Below are positions 31,891-44,443 of a DNA stretch of 64,000 nucleotides, in pieces. The translations under genes were made by a program, and so were the position numbers. The stretch is from Rhodocollybia butyracea (Eukaryota > Basidiomycota > Agaricomycetes > Agaricales > Omphalotaceae), in contig JADNRY010000055.1 in NCBI GenBank assembly GCA_015501585.1, positions 124,001 to 188,000 of the forward strand, in the 5' to 3' direction. The number at the start of each line of letters is the position of its first letter. The first letter of the stretch is position 1. The notes beneath the pieces were generated by a model, which was not told the DNA's origin, did not search any database, and worked only from the letters and a program-made list of their open reading frames with translations.

Positions 31891-33878
31891 GCCTTGTTTG
31901 CACCAGCACTCGGATCACTTCCTGATTTCGATTTCGACTCCTCCTTGTCCACTGATGCGGATTTGAGCTCTCGACCATTAGTGCTAGAGATGGTTTGCTT
32001 CAAGGACGTCAAGAAGTTGTGGCACCAGTCCAAGCAAAGGGAGGGATTCCATGCGTTTTGCAGCGTTTCGCATTCGGCCCATTTAGATTCGTATTTCGCC
32101 TTCTCCCTCAACAGCCTCGGAATATACATTGTTTGGAATGTCTGCGTGGTCGTGAGGTGACCGTTTGGGGAACGAAATCCTACGATTATTTTCTGCGATA
32201 ATATGAGAAACATTCAGTAAAATATGCGATTAATCGGAGTTCCAATCAAGAGCAATGGGCATGACTATGCAAAACATGTTCCAATTCCATTTCTTCCGTG
32301 GAGGAAGATGAATCGTCTATCGAAAGCTAACCCATCCATTCGGCTTTCGACACCCAAAGGTAACACCAGCAGCACGATCAGCGCAGAAGAATAAAACTAC
32401 ACAAAGATCGAATCAGAAATCGAGTGAATTGACTTACCGGTACACCAAGTAAGAACGACTGGAAGTAAAATTTAAGGAGTTTCCTGCAAAGACGCATTAA
32501 ATTAAAAGTTGGACGGAGATGTTTATCATTTATCATGCCTAAAACGAGCATAGCACAATGGGGTGAGAGCCGCATCACCGAACAAAGACTCGCAAGAGAA
32601 AGAGCGCCAAAGGGCGATGCAACGCACAAGGCAGATCCGCAAGAAATATAAGAGTCACAAGGATACGAAAAGACTCACTTTTCGGAATTTGGCTTCGTCA
32701 ACGGCCCCACGGATAGCCATAGATGTCTTTAGTTCAACGAAATTATCGGTGGACATGCCGTTGTATTCTCCTGTAGGACAAATTTTAATCAGTAACGGCG
32801 TCAAGGAAGTAAAGGATATGTACGCACCTTCAACACAGTCAACCTCTCCACCGATAATAAATTTTGTATCGCCAAGTTTCGTTCGGACGATACTGCACCA
32901 CTGGACATTGGTGTCAACGTCGCCGCCCCAGCCGGACGGATGGGAGTGTCCCGAATTCAAACCAGCACCACACGTCGAGGATGAGCTTGTACGTTGCGAT
33001 TCTGAATGCAGACTAGATTGCTCTGGCGGAGGAGCGTCAGTCGTGCAATAGCTCTCAAACGCATATCCATAATACATCATTTTGCGATGATGAGGTTTGA
33101 TGTTATTCCTATCGTCGCGAGCATAACATATCAGTCTAAATTTGAGGTAGACTCAGCAGAGATTTCACTTTTCAATAATCATCTCTTCGCTCCTGTGTTC
33201 CTCCAAATACAATGTCCCATTAACCAACATAACATTCATATCCCAAGTTTCCTCGGGTTGTCCTCGTACGGTGCGGTCAAAATTCTAGAATCCTCAAACA
33301 AAAACTATATTAACGTTGCGCTCTTAGTAATGACAACCCAAGTACACACCTGGTAATGACTCCTCTCCAAGCTACCACACCGACGTCACTCAACTTCATC
33401 TTCTTCTCCATTTTCCCTGTACCTCAGATGAGCCATTGCCCAACCCTGTCACTCTTTCAACGGCCCTCAGCAACGAATCAATTCTCGATCTTTCTTCTGG
33501 TCTCCGAATCCATCTTTCATACCCATACCCTAGATCCACCCCCAGATCCGCACTATAATGGCTGCTGTTATTACCTGGGCGAGATTGAGGCGTTGGCAGA
33601 GGCGGAGGAATGTAATATCTCAGCGCAGAATCATCAAAATGTAATTGATGTGAAGCGTCATAAGAAAAAGTAGTTAGAGGAGCTGGTTTTTGGAATGGGG
33701 TCGGTTTCGGTGGTTGGGGAGCTTTTAAGGAAGGGTATGGTAGGATGGTGTGTTTTTGTGAGCGTATAGCCGAATTCGACCCTTCGGAATCCAAGCGACC
33801 GCGTTTAAAATCGGAGGAACCTCTACCTTTAGATAGTTCTGCCTCACTAAGGACCTGAGATATGTTTCTTTTGGACAT
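31662..33878 (-). CDS. RAI1: Decapping nuclease RAI1/DXO family
   Basis: Begins MSKRNISQVLSEAELSKGRG. Typical Rai1 blocks follow: LHFDDSALRYYIPPPLP, LGYGYERWIRRPEERSRID, GVVAWRGVITRILTAPYED, ETWDMNVMLVNGTLYLEEH, MMYYGYAFESYC, FIIGGEVDCVE, NFVELKTSMAIRG (the acidic E-x-D and E-x-K active-site residues), KLLKFYFQSFLLGVPKIIVG, YIPRLLREK and WRVTFIPRQ. Rai1/DXO enzymes remove unfinished or NAD-type 5' caps and partner the exonuclease Rat1 in the nucleus. After TAPYEDN the frame shifts by minus one at a run of three C (33255-33257 on the plus strand), although splice phase on the 5' side is certain. The 3' end is uncertain: a GTATGT donor lies before the stop at 31662. Part of the 3' region is repeated in the fragments at 26.2-29.8 kb. 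Confidence 0.85.
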
Positions 33879-34599
33879 TCGGATACTATATTTGAACCGT
33901 GATATGGTTTGGAGCGTTTACTAGCCAAGCACCAGGTTGAGCTTGATGATATGAGAAACAGAAATGCGTCAGTTCAGCCTAACTAGACCAGGTTTCAGTT
34001 GATCTGGGAGCGTCAATTTCGGTTGCGTAGAAGTTGAGTTCGTAAATAAGCGCTCATAAAATTCGAGCGCTTAATGCCATTCCTTCCATGCATAATTACA
34101 TACTCTCAGAGTCTAGCAGACACCGACGACTCGATTGTTCCAGGTTGAAAACTTTCTACAGATTTTTTTAGCCCAGTCCTTGTAGTTAGCGAGAAAAGTC
34201 TGTTCGCTAAAGCCTGGTGGCAAGGGTTCGCCTGATGCCGCTGGTCTCCCATACTCGAAGATTACTCTCAGTGTGCAAGATGTTGGTTCAACAAGTACTA
34301 ACTAGTAGCCTACGATACTAGTGGACTTTTTGGAGTTTTTTTGCGGTTTTAAGTAAGTCTTTAAAAAACAGACTCTAACGATATATGCAAGTGGCTTAAG
34401 ATTGGGTTACTAAAAGAGTTCTGCATCGGCCAGCCCACTAAAATTTATACATGTGAGTAATTCATACTTCTTGAATTTCGCCGCCGCTGTTAGCATAAAA
34501 AAACAGGGTACTAAGATCTCGGGTTTGGTCATCCGGTGGATTTGCGATTTCCCGAACATGGACGATTAGCTTGCAGCACAATATTGAATGGATAACACG
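33879..34599. other. Intergenic region upstream of RAI1
   Basis: No supported gene. It should hold the RAI1 promoter and the 3' side of the DUF6533 gene. Confidence 0.4.
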
Positions 34600-36235
34600 C
34601 AAAGGTCTACAAGTCTACATGAGGATCGGGGGAAACGGTTCCCAATGAAAAGCACCACATACGTTTCCAGTATTTGAAGTGGGCCTTTCAAGAATAGTTA
34701 TTTATGGTCAAAGAAAGAGTGTACTGTACACGTACTGGCGCATATACGGTGACCAGGGCATTACCAAGTGTAATTGCTAAGTTCATGTTCAAATATTATT
34801 GGAATGACTCGGAAACGAAACTCACGCAATATGCACATGTAAAACATCAAACCTACAATGTTCGGAGGATGACACCCAACTGTGAACAGGTTCAAACTTA
34901 CCGTCACGATAGAAGGTTATAAGAACGCTCTGGGTTGCTCCAAAGAATCCATGTCGGGGATCTATCGATTACATTAGCTGTTGGTAGTAAAGTTAAGAAA
35001 GAGTGCGTACAACTAGTATGAGATTCTCGGAAGCCTCGCCACAAAGTTAACGCCACTACCACTAGAGAGTTGATTATGAGCCGGCCGGTTTTTTCCTCGG
35101 AAAAAGAGTTTAACCCACCTGTTTCACCCAGCAAAAGTGATATGTAGTTAACAAGTTCCGTCTTATCTTCTCCAATGAGAAAGCAAGATGAACCTCCTAA
35201 TAGTGTTATTGACTCTGTGGCTCACTTAATTTCTTTTCATACGTTGGCTCGGATTATGGCGACACTATACCTGAAAAAGCCAAAATGTCTGAAGTATCCC
35301 ATTTGCTTGCGGTCAGCACATTCACAACGAAGACACCCTACACAGAAGCTTTCAGACCAGCCTGAGTTAGTACCCGCTTCATCCACTTACAGCCCATGTG
35401 ATGACGAGGATTACGAGTAATTTGCGGGATCTTTGGTACAAGGCATATGTGCGAATGACCAGGATTACTGGGAGAAAAAACGGGTCAAATATCGATTGCC
35501 TTGGTTGAAATAATCATCGCACGCACAGTCAGAAATGCCTATTCCAAGGTTAGCAAAGACTTTGCGAAGGAAACTTAGTCTATTGAATCATATGGGAGGA
35601 TAATATAAGACTTACTGGCGTTGAAAGTCATTGTACGATGACAAGACTACCAGGACCATAAATCAAGGGAAGCTGAACGTTGGTTCGTGGTACAGGTAAC
35701 ACGTACCGCACTGCTAATGTGAGGGTTCAATTTTTCTGTGACATCAGCGTTAGCATGTTGTGAACACTCATCTTAGGTCACTCACCTTCAACAGCCAATA
35801 TTGTGTCGATAAAAGGAGAATAACGCGAAAAAAGTACAGGGCTTTGACTGATCCCCAATTTGAAGCCCATATATAGGCAACCTGGCAAGATTGGTCATTA
35901 GTAAATATTCAGGGAAGTCGTCGTTCTTCACCACACTTACCTCCTGACTCAACGACAGAATATAGTCATACGTCTATGGTAGCATCCTGTTAGCATTCAT
36001 TCATGATTGTGGAATACTGTTTGAGATTGCACCAAAAGCATGAGCATTGCGACTGGATTCCCTCAGTGAGTATATTTGGCTGTCTGAATTTGCTCTATCA
36101 AATCACCTTGAATGTACTAGGCCCGAGGAAGACAATGGAGACTTAAGTAATTTCATAATATGTAGTAAGAAGCAACATAACTTACTACCACAATTTGGGA
36201 ATCAATCAAAGAAATGACTAGAGTTACCACAGCCA
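34600..36235 (-). pseudogene. DUF6533-type multi-pass membrane protein, frame broken
   Basis: Small exons on the minus strand give a recognisable agaricomycete DUF6533 protein: MAVVTLVISLIDSQIVV, then TYDYILSLSQE, VAYIWASNWGSVKALYFF and RYSPFIDTILAVE; much later SLVVVALTLWRGFRES, GFFGATQSVLITFYRDG, LMFYMCIL and ITLGNALVTVYAP. The order and spacing (YDY-LSL-E, YIW-W, RY-PF-D, LTLWRGF, FYRDG) are typical. The run of six A at 35828-35833 (T on the coding strand) breaks the frame between YFF and RYSPF; a seventh base would restore it. Function of the family is unknown. Exon limits, the start at 36235 and the 3' end near 34600 are approximate. It may be a real gene with a sequence error. Confidence 0.6.
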
Positions 36236-39200
36236 TCGCTTTGTCCTACTAAAATAAGAAAAGACTCGAGAGGAAGGACTCGAATTGAAGGACAAAGATA
36301 AACAGTCCGGGAAGCGGGACAATCGTTCAAGAACATCTTATACTAATAGCTCATTCAACTCCATCTTTCGGTGACACGGTTGCAAAATAGCCAAACTGAG
36401 GCAGGGAAACCTTGTACGATAGTTACCAAGAATAGCATAGATTTCAGTGAACCTCGTATTGTTAATTGGGGGTTGCGAGACGGCATCGCCTGTTCGGAAC
36501 GGCTCTTGGTTGACAGTATCCACGGCGCACAGAAAAGACGCCTTGTGCGTAGCGTGGGCCTCGGCTGTTCCTTAAATAGGGACCACCTGGCCGGTTTTTC
36601 TTTCCTTTCCTTTCCTTTCCTTTCCAACGTAGACGCCATCATCACAAAATTTGAGAGAGATGATTCCGATTTCGAATCGCATACATATTAGATATCGCGT
36701 GTTAGATTGCTAGATATCGCATGTTAGATTACAAGATACCTCACACTTTGGCCATCCTGCTTCACACTCCGTTTGATTGCTTACTCTGGTTTGACTTCTC
36801 TCTTGCTTCTCCCCCTTTCTGCGCACCTCTGGGTTCCAAAGTTTCTGCCGGTCAGGTCACCACAGCACACAACGCCAAAGAAGGGCTGTGTATGAGCGAT
36901 GCAGAGGAGGCTGGGTGTTGGTGTGTTGATCTTTTTCTTTAACAACTATGTATTCAGATGCCATTTTTTAATCCATATCGTCGAGTAACAATCATGTTTT
37001 GCCGAAGAAATGAAAAGTGACCGAGGATCTTGAAAGGAGAGGACAATGCGCGCTCCACAGACGAATCCGAATCATTGGCTCGGGGACTCGAGAGTCGAGG
37101 CCGTTTCTCTTTCTCCTATGTCGCTGCTGATGTGGATGTATATCTTTAGTTTATCTCTGATTGCTACGTTTCACACGTCACGTATGTAGCTGATTCGAAG
37201 GTGGATTGGCTAAGATACCAACGTGGAAACATGCTGGGCAATAAAAAACGAAAAAAATGTTGGCGTGAAGAGTGTAGACATGAGATGCATATTGTTATGT
37301 AAGCGACGAGGACTTCAAACAGCAAGCACACGACTCAAAAGAAAATTCTCAATCTTTCTTTGCGATAGCGGATTCTCAGCTCAATCCATTCCCATTCCAG
37401 AACAGCCCATGAATATTGTTTGATTTCTTCGGATTCGATAGGTATAAAACAACATTCTAGCCAAAAATACACCTCAACATCTTGGCTCACAGCACTTGTG
37501 TACATCGATCGTCATACACGCCAAATCTTGCCTGTTGGTAAAGCTCAGCGCGTACAAATGCTGAGTATCCGACTGTAAACCCCGCGACTCTCCTCAACTT
37601 TAAAACGCCCGGTTTCACTAGGCCGTCTGCAAGGAGTAGAGTAGTCGATCCTTGAGTTACAGAGAATTGCATATTGTATCTGGCACATCCAAGTACGTCT
37701 ACTGCGCTTAACTTATGAATTGTTTGTTCAATCTTGAATAGCGCTTTCGCGTATCACTCGTGTTTATTGCACATGCGTACCGTTATCAACTTTTTCTGAA
37801 GGAACAAAAAACTCTGCAGCATTCGGTGTTCCTCTCACCGCACACATACTACTACAGCTCGCAGACCTATATGTTATTGGCTCAGGCATCTGCAGTTGGA
37901 TTCGGCTGGACCTTTCTTGCTCATCGTATCATCCAGTATGTCATGTTATATTGTGCACATACTCTTCCGCAATCGACGCTGTTATGTCCCCTTGAACTAC
38001 CTGTGAAATTTGAGCCCATCCCGAGTCGTCGCCTTTCCTGCTATCTGGCATCCACGGGGTTTTCATTCATCGAATGATGAAACTTGCCGTCCCGTAAGTC
38101 GACTGGGACCCGGAGCTGAAAGTCGAGGAACCTCTCTAAGATCCGGCAGGTTTGAGGATGAGGTTGACGGAACTTTGTGTAAATATGGATTCCGAATCGG
38201 TAAGTGACTCCCACTGCTGCTAAAAGGAACCAGTTAGGATAGTCCTTCCGTCGAAAGACGTATTACACAACTCGATCTATAGGTAGACTTCGGCCTGAAA
38301 ATTCAATCCCAATCTGCAACAATTCGCGATATTTGCTCGTATTGGTCATCGCGGTACGAGTGGCTGTATGACTTGCTACCCCATTCAACAAATTGCAGAA
38401 AGCAACATCCGGGCTGGTGCAATGTCTGAGCGACAGGGCAGAGTCTACTGTGTACGTGTGTACCTCCTGGATATCATCTACTAAGAAAGAATCAAGTGTT
38501 CTTATATACTCGAAGAATACCATTGAACCAGTTGCGTATCTGAACTCTTACATCCAAAATACCTTTGTTTTGCTGAGCCCAATCGACTGAAGGGCCCGAA
38601 CTACACGTATGGTAGAAGGCAAAGATTTTGAGTTGGTTTGTTCCCATGTCGAAGGAAAGGAAGTGTACGGAGCTTTCGGCAATGATATTCGCCCAGGAGG
38701 CATGTAGAAGTGTAGCTTCCCGTGAACCCCTCCGGACTTTGGGCACAAATATCGCGGCCACCTCGATATCTACCATATATGGTGTATGTGGGAGACGCGA
38801 GTGGACACAGGTCCGTCTCTCACCTTGAAATTATGCTGAAAGTTCTTGGGGGAGGGACTCGACTCGCGTGTAGAGATCGAGCCACTGTCTCTAGCTTATG
38901 AACGGTTTACCTCAATATTACTGCCGATCCAGATCTTACTTATCTCTAGTCGCTGCTGTTCCCTCGAGCAGGACCTTCAAGTTTACCCATGGGCGCAACT
39001 CTTAGCTAGTATCTCTAGTTGTTCGTATAGCTGGTTCCTGACCCGTTATATTTGGGATTCATTAAATGTAACCAACATGTACAAATTTAAAGGATACGCG
39101 TATCTAAATGCTCTTTTCTTTCTCGCTACTGAAAAGTAGCTGATAGTATACTTGATTACTTAATTAGGCATGAGATTGTACGCTTTGACCTTGCTGTATG

Positions 39201-39629
39201 TATAGGAAACTAGTGCTCTGGAGTCTATCCGTGGCCCTGAGATCGGGGAAAATTCTGATAGCTTTCTTAGTACTGGAAAAATGAATACATATGTCGGGCG
39301 AGCCAAGAAGAGATTACGGTCAATGGGATTATTTTTAATATTTTATATTGCTATTGTTTATACCTAAGACAGGGAAGGCGATTTATGTTACTATTTTTTT
39401 TTCAAAAGGTGCTGATGAGTGAAAAATCCTCACTGGAACAGCTGCATGTTCAGTCCGATGGTGAACAATGGAGAATCAGAAAAAGCCTCGTCGCGGGGAC
39501 GCGCCGGATATCGGGCCGATTTCACGGACCGGGAATCCATGTGAAAACGGATATAAAATGACGCTCTTGCTAACCTTATGGTAGAGACCTCGGGAAAACC
39601 CTTCTTACGAACGTTCTTCCTGTACTCTC
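36236..39629. other. Gene-poor region
   Basis: 3.4 kb without a gene I can support. The scattered frames of 60-105 codons on both strands share no motif and do not join by plausible splicing. There is a (TTTCC)5-type run at about 36600-36625. Decayed genes or transposon remains are possible. The last part is the promoter of the glycerol-3-phosphate dehydrogenase gene. Confidence 0.5.
39552..39557 (+). promoter_or_regulatory. Putative TATA box of GUT2
   Basis: TATAAA 73-78 bases before the start codon, in 'cggatataaaatgacg'. The spacing is suitable for a fungal TATA promoter. Inference from sequence only. Confidence 0.45.
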
Positions 39630-42629
39630 ATGCCAGCAATCTTTTCGGCCCTCCGTAACCGCCTGTTCACCCGTCGAGCTCTTATCTACGCTTCTTCCTC
39701 AGTTCTGCTAGGAACTGGAGCCACAGCATACTACTTGACTTCGGGACCTTCCTTTCCCCCAAGCACGAAAGAGTCTCGCAGGCCTCCACCACCATGGACA
39801 CCCCCATCGCGTTCTGTTAACCTGCAAAATCTCAAGGCTTCATCTCAGGAGGAGCCGTTTGATCTATTGATCGTCGGAGGAGGCGCCACGGGAGCAGGAG
39901 CGGCGCTTGATGCTGCTTCTCGTGGTCTCAAAGTTGCTCTCGTTGAACGTGATGATTTTTCTGCCGGAACATCGAGTAAATCGACGAAACTCGTTCACGG
40001 TGGTGTCCGGTACCTTCAAAAGGCTATCATGGAGCTCGATAGAGAGCAGTGGGCGCTGGTTAAGGAAGCGTTGAAGGAAAGAAAGGTTTTCTTGCATACT
40101 GCCCCTTATTTGAGTCATATGCTGCCCATCATGCTGCCTGTGTACAAGTAAGTTGTTCCGTTTTTCCTTTACCCGTATATAACGTGTTCTAGTGCGATCC
40201 AGTTGCCTTATTATTTCGCAGGATGCAAAATGTACGATATCCTTGCTGGTTCGGAGAACATGTCTAGCTCTTATATCATGTCGAAGAGTAAAGCACTGGA
40301 AACATTCCCTATGCTGAAACAAGAAGGGTAAGCCTATCTTTCACCTTTGGCTTGAGCAAAGACGTTAATGACCGTCTAGTCTTGTTGGCGCTGTAGTCTA
40401 CTATGATGGACAGCACAATGATTCACGTATGAACACGGCTTTGATCATGTCTGCTGTAAAACACGGTGCTGTTGTAACCAACTACACTGAGGTCAAATCG
40501 TTTTACAAGTCGGGTGAAAAGCTCGGTGGTGCGCGCGTACGGGATGAGTTTACTGGTGAAGAGTTCGTTGTACATGCCAGAGTGAGTACTTTTACACGCT
40601 CAACCATACTTTTGATATTCATAGTAGACTCCAGGGCATCATCAATGCCACCGGTCCCTTCTCTGATGCTCTCTTACACCTTTCCTCGCAAGCGTCTTCG
40701 GATCCCTCTTGTCCCAAACCTTCCAGATCCGCCTCCACGCCTGCCTCTACACACAAGAACATTGTCGCGCCATCTTCCGGGATACACATCACGCTGCCTA
40801 ACTACTATGCCCCCAAGACAATGGGCTTGTTAGATCCTGCCACCTCAGATGGTCGAGTTATCTTTTTTTTGCCGTGGCAGGGGGGTGTGATCGCAGGTAC
40901 GACCGATTCTCCGGCGCCTGTGGAGAAGGACCCTGTAGCTCCAGAAGAAGAGATTCGGTGGGTGTTGGAAGAGGTTAGGCATTATCTGAGCCCGGACATC
41001 AAGGTGGGTCATACTTTTTTACATTTTCGGACTCCTTGTTCAGATAATGTAGGTCCGTCGAGGAGACGTTCTCTCCGCTTGGTCTGGACTTCGTCCACTA
41101 GTTCGAGATCCTAAAAGTGCCGAAGATAGCGGTACGCGGATGGCTTCCTCGTTTGGGTCTTGAAAACTCACTCGCTGTCATAGGAACTGCTGGATTAGTT
41201 CGGAGCCATATGCTCTACGTTGATACCCAAGGCATGCTCACGATTGCTGGTGGCAAATGGACAACATACCGTGCAATGGCAGAAGAAGGTATTAATCGCG
41301 CTGTCAAAGAATTTAACCTTCGGTATGTGTTGCGAATGGCGTGTTGCCATTGACATTGACTGACTTACATCGGGTTTAGATATGATCTTTCAGGCAAGGA
41401 TCGTGGCCCCCAGATTGAAAAATGTGTAACTGAGAAAGTAAGGCTGATCGGTAGCGAACAGTGGGGAAGAAATATGTTTATTGGGCTGATTCAACGAGTA
41501 GGTGCCTATGCTTTCCAATACGATCAAATCTCACATCTAGTGTAGTATGGGCTTGATGCTGAAGTAGCCAAACATCTCGCCGCGTCGTACGGTGACCGTG
41601 CTTGGACTGTTTGTGATCTTGCAGAACAGTATGACGAGACGAATGACCGAGGTTGGCCATTACACGGGAAAAGGCTGAATGATTTGTATCCTTGTGAGTT
41701 TCCTTGGTCAAACCTATAATTTGCTTGGTAGTTAATGGTGATGTAGACATCGAAGCAGAGGTTCGTTATGCGGTAGAGCACGAATACGCTATGAAGGCGT
41801 CAGATGTTTTAGCGAGACGAATGCGTTTGACTTTCTTGAATGCTCAGGTGAGGTTCAACCAATTTGTCCGCATCTTCCAGTTTAATTTAGGTATAGGCTG
41901 CTCTTGATGTCCTTCCTCGTGTCGTCGATATCATGGCTTCTCACCTTGGCTGGAGTCTCTCGCGCAAAAAACAAGAAATCCGTGGCACAGTCAAGTTTTT
42001 AGAAAGCATGGGTCTTAGACGCGAGGTCGTCGAGGCACAGTACCAGAACGTCGGTGGTCTCCCTGAGCCTATACCTCGAGGGTGGTACGAAACCTTGGTA
42101 GTGGAGACCGAACGTAACATCCACAGTGCCATTTCCTCTATCTTTACTGGGTTTGGTTTCTTCAACCGCAGTTCTAAACACGACGTTTCGCTTCACAATC
42201 CGATGTACTCTCCAGCTAAATTCGAGAAAGGGGAACTGGCAGCACTCAGAAATGCATTTGAATCATTCGCTACGGAAGTCTCTCCAAATTTGAATGCCGA
42301 TTCCACAGCCTCGCCGAACAAACTATTACCACTTTCGCTGGTGCCGCAGGTATTGAAACAGGTTCCTGCATATCAAGGTGATCTGGAGAAGGATTTGGCA
42401 TATGTTCTTGTCGAAGCAGGATTCAAGGGCCGTCAGGAAGTTGGGTTCGATGAATTTATAGAAGTGAGAGTTTTAGATCTTCTGCTTTCCAACGCAAACT
42501 GATAAACTTTTTTCACAGATCTGCGGAGATCTCAAGGAAGTTACTTTCGCACCTATCTTTGCCACGCATGATCCAGGAAAAAGACAACGCAAGGCTATTC
42601 CTGTTGAGAAGAGCGGTGGTGGTGTTTGA
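39630..42629 (+). CDS. GUT2: FAD-dependent glycerol-3-phosphate dehydrogenase, mitochondrial
   Basis: Begins MPAIFSALRNRLFTRRALIY, an Arg-rich presequence with a hydrophobic stretch, suited to the inner mitochondrial membrane. Then comes the FAD-binding LLIVGGGATGAGAALDAASR, GTSSKSTKLVHGGVRYLQ, AIQLPYYFAGCKMYDILAG, VYYDGQHNDSRMN, IINATGPFSD, FLPWQGGVIAGTTD, SGLRPLVRDP, LTIAGGKWTTYRAMAEEG and a long C-terminal region with EF-hand-like helices (AFESFATEVSPN; VGFDEFIEICGDL) in which most calcium ligands are missing. It oxidises glycerol-3-phosphate to dihydroxyacetone phosphate and passes electrons to ubiquinone. First exons are 39630-40147, 40193-40327, 40380-40581, 40635-41003, 41053-41131 and 41184-41322; more follow. 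The AEDSG-to-TAGLVRSH join uses a 52-base intron and removes an in-frame stop. Confidence 0.95.
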
Positions 42630-42886
42630 TTATGTTTTTTGATGGGATTCCACCTATTTCTATTACTATTACTCGCAAATTTACTGTACAGTGTAAATGC
42701 CTAGTATGTACCAATAGCTCCAAAACAACTCTAGAAACCAGTTAAGATCTGTAGACTGAGTGGTAATTTTGTATTTTTCCTTTCTTTTGGAGAGAGCACA
42801 AGTTCTGAGGCGCGAGATTTTTTCAATGATCATCGGCGAAGTTTTGTATCACGTGCAATCCAACACCCGTTTCCCAAACCACCACC

Positions 42887-44210
42887 ATGCCTCTGTTCAG
42901 GAAAGACAAACACCTCATTCCTCCAGTAGAACCTGCGGCTCCTTCATCTAGATCTCCTTCTACGCTCTCCAAATCTTCTTTGCCTTCTTACCGTTCCAAC
43001 GCCTCGACCTACGTGCCCAGTCGAGATGGCGATCCGTATAGCACCAGTAAATACAATCCTGGCTCAAGCAACAATGTCCCCGACCAGTCATCGTATCCGA
43101 ACGATGGAGCAGACTATACGGATAGGTACAGAAGGAACAATGGCGTCGGAGACGTCTACTCTCGTGGAACTGCCCAACCAGACCAGGATCGAAACGAACT
43201 TTTTTCAGGATATAATCCTCAGAAAGGTGGCTCTGGCAGGTTCTTTGATGGACCTGGTATTGGTCGCGACCCGGCTGCTGGTGAAGAAAACGACGAAGAT
43301 GTAGAAGGGATCAAACAACAGACTAGATTCGTCAAGCAGGAGAGCGTCAACTCTACTCGGAATGCGTTGATGTTGGCTAGGCAGGCAGAAGAAACTGCCC
43401 GAGGAACTCTAAGCAAATTGGGCGACCAGTCTGGCACGTATTCTTTCGAGATCTCTACAAGTAGATTCTGATCCGTTCTCCTTCATGTAGAAAGCCTCGC
43501 TAATACTGAAAGACATCTCGACATGGCAAAGTCGCATGGACAACGTGCTGAAGACAAGACTGATGAACTTAAGCAGCTTAACCGGTCTATCTTTCGGTAC
43601 ATCTTTTTTTTATTCTTTCCTGTTATTATGCTCACAGTGAAGGGCTAACTAGTCCAGTCATCACGTTCAACAAAGATGCTAAGCGCCGTGCTCAGGAGGC
43701 CAAAATTCAGGATCGATATGAGGAGGAACGGACCGAGAGGGAAAGGGCTATGATGGATGTACGGGAGACTCAGAATCGTCTTGGTCGTGCAGCCACGTAC
43801 GGCCGTGGAAACGACGATGATACCCTAACTAGCCCTCCCGGAGGATTGGACGGCGAAGGTATCGGGGGTGCGGGTAGCGGAAGGTTCCGCAAATCTGAGC
43901 AACAGAGAGTTGGTAACCGCGAGGCAAATAGCCGATACCGATTCGAGGCCACTGCATCTGATGATGAGCTCGAGGACGAACTGGATGAAAATCTCGATGA
44001 GATTTCGGATGTGACAAAGAAGTTGAAAGCTTTAGGTTCAGCGATGAGTGAAGAATTGGATTCGCAAAATCGTAGGATTGATAACATTACGAGCAAGACT
44101 GACGGTGTGGACATGAAATTGGCCAACCTTACGAGAAGGGTGAGTATCAAGTTTGATCACTGTTTCCTCTAGCTGACATTTCCTTTCCCTTTCAGCAAAA
44201 GAAAATTTAG
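42887..44210 (+). CDS. SEC9: SEC9/SNAP-25-type t-SNARE
   Basis: Starts MPLFRKDKHLIPPVEPAAPS. A Ser/Pro/Tyr-rich N-terminal region is followed by two SNARE helices. The first runs from GIKQQTRFVKQESVNSTRN through ESLANTERHLDMAKSH; the second is DELDENLDEISDVTKKLKAL, AMSEELDSQNRRIDNITSK and MKLANLTRR, with the Q of the zero layer in each. The protein ends QKKI on a 15-base last exon (44196-44210). It is a Qbc SNARE with no transmembrane segment or Cys cluster, as in fungal Sec9, and works with Sso and Snc at the plasma membrane in exocytosis. Four exons. Its 3' end is copied again at about 47340-47600. Confidence 0.92.
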
Positions 44211-44443
44211 TGTGCCGTGCCTTTGTGGATATACTTACTAACTCGCTGGATTAATGGACAATGTACAGACTTTTGGATTCTAATTTAATCATGCCTTATC
44301 GTCTCACGTTCAAGAATACCTGCACTTTCATTAGAGCTCACTTTCTCTTGACGTCAGTATTTTGAGAGAGACTCCAACGCTGTGTTCTCACATAGTTCGT
44401 ATAAGATTAGTACGTCGCGCATTCTTTCTCTTTAATGTTAACC
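44211..44443. promoter_or_regulatory. SEC9 3' flank and promoter of esterase 1
   Basis: 233 bases. A TATAAG-type element (44398-44403, 'cgtataagatt') sits about 40 bases before the esterase start and is kept in the second copy (48065-48070, 'catataagaga'). Confidence 0.4.

Noticed and set aside
41117..41183. An in-frame stop in GUT2 after FGS suggested a broken gene.
   Set aside because: A 52-base GT-AG intron (41132-41183) removes it and joins the conserved blocks AEDSG and TAGLVRSH in phase.
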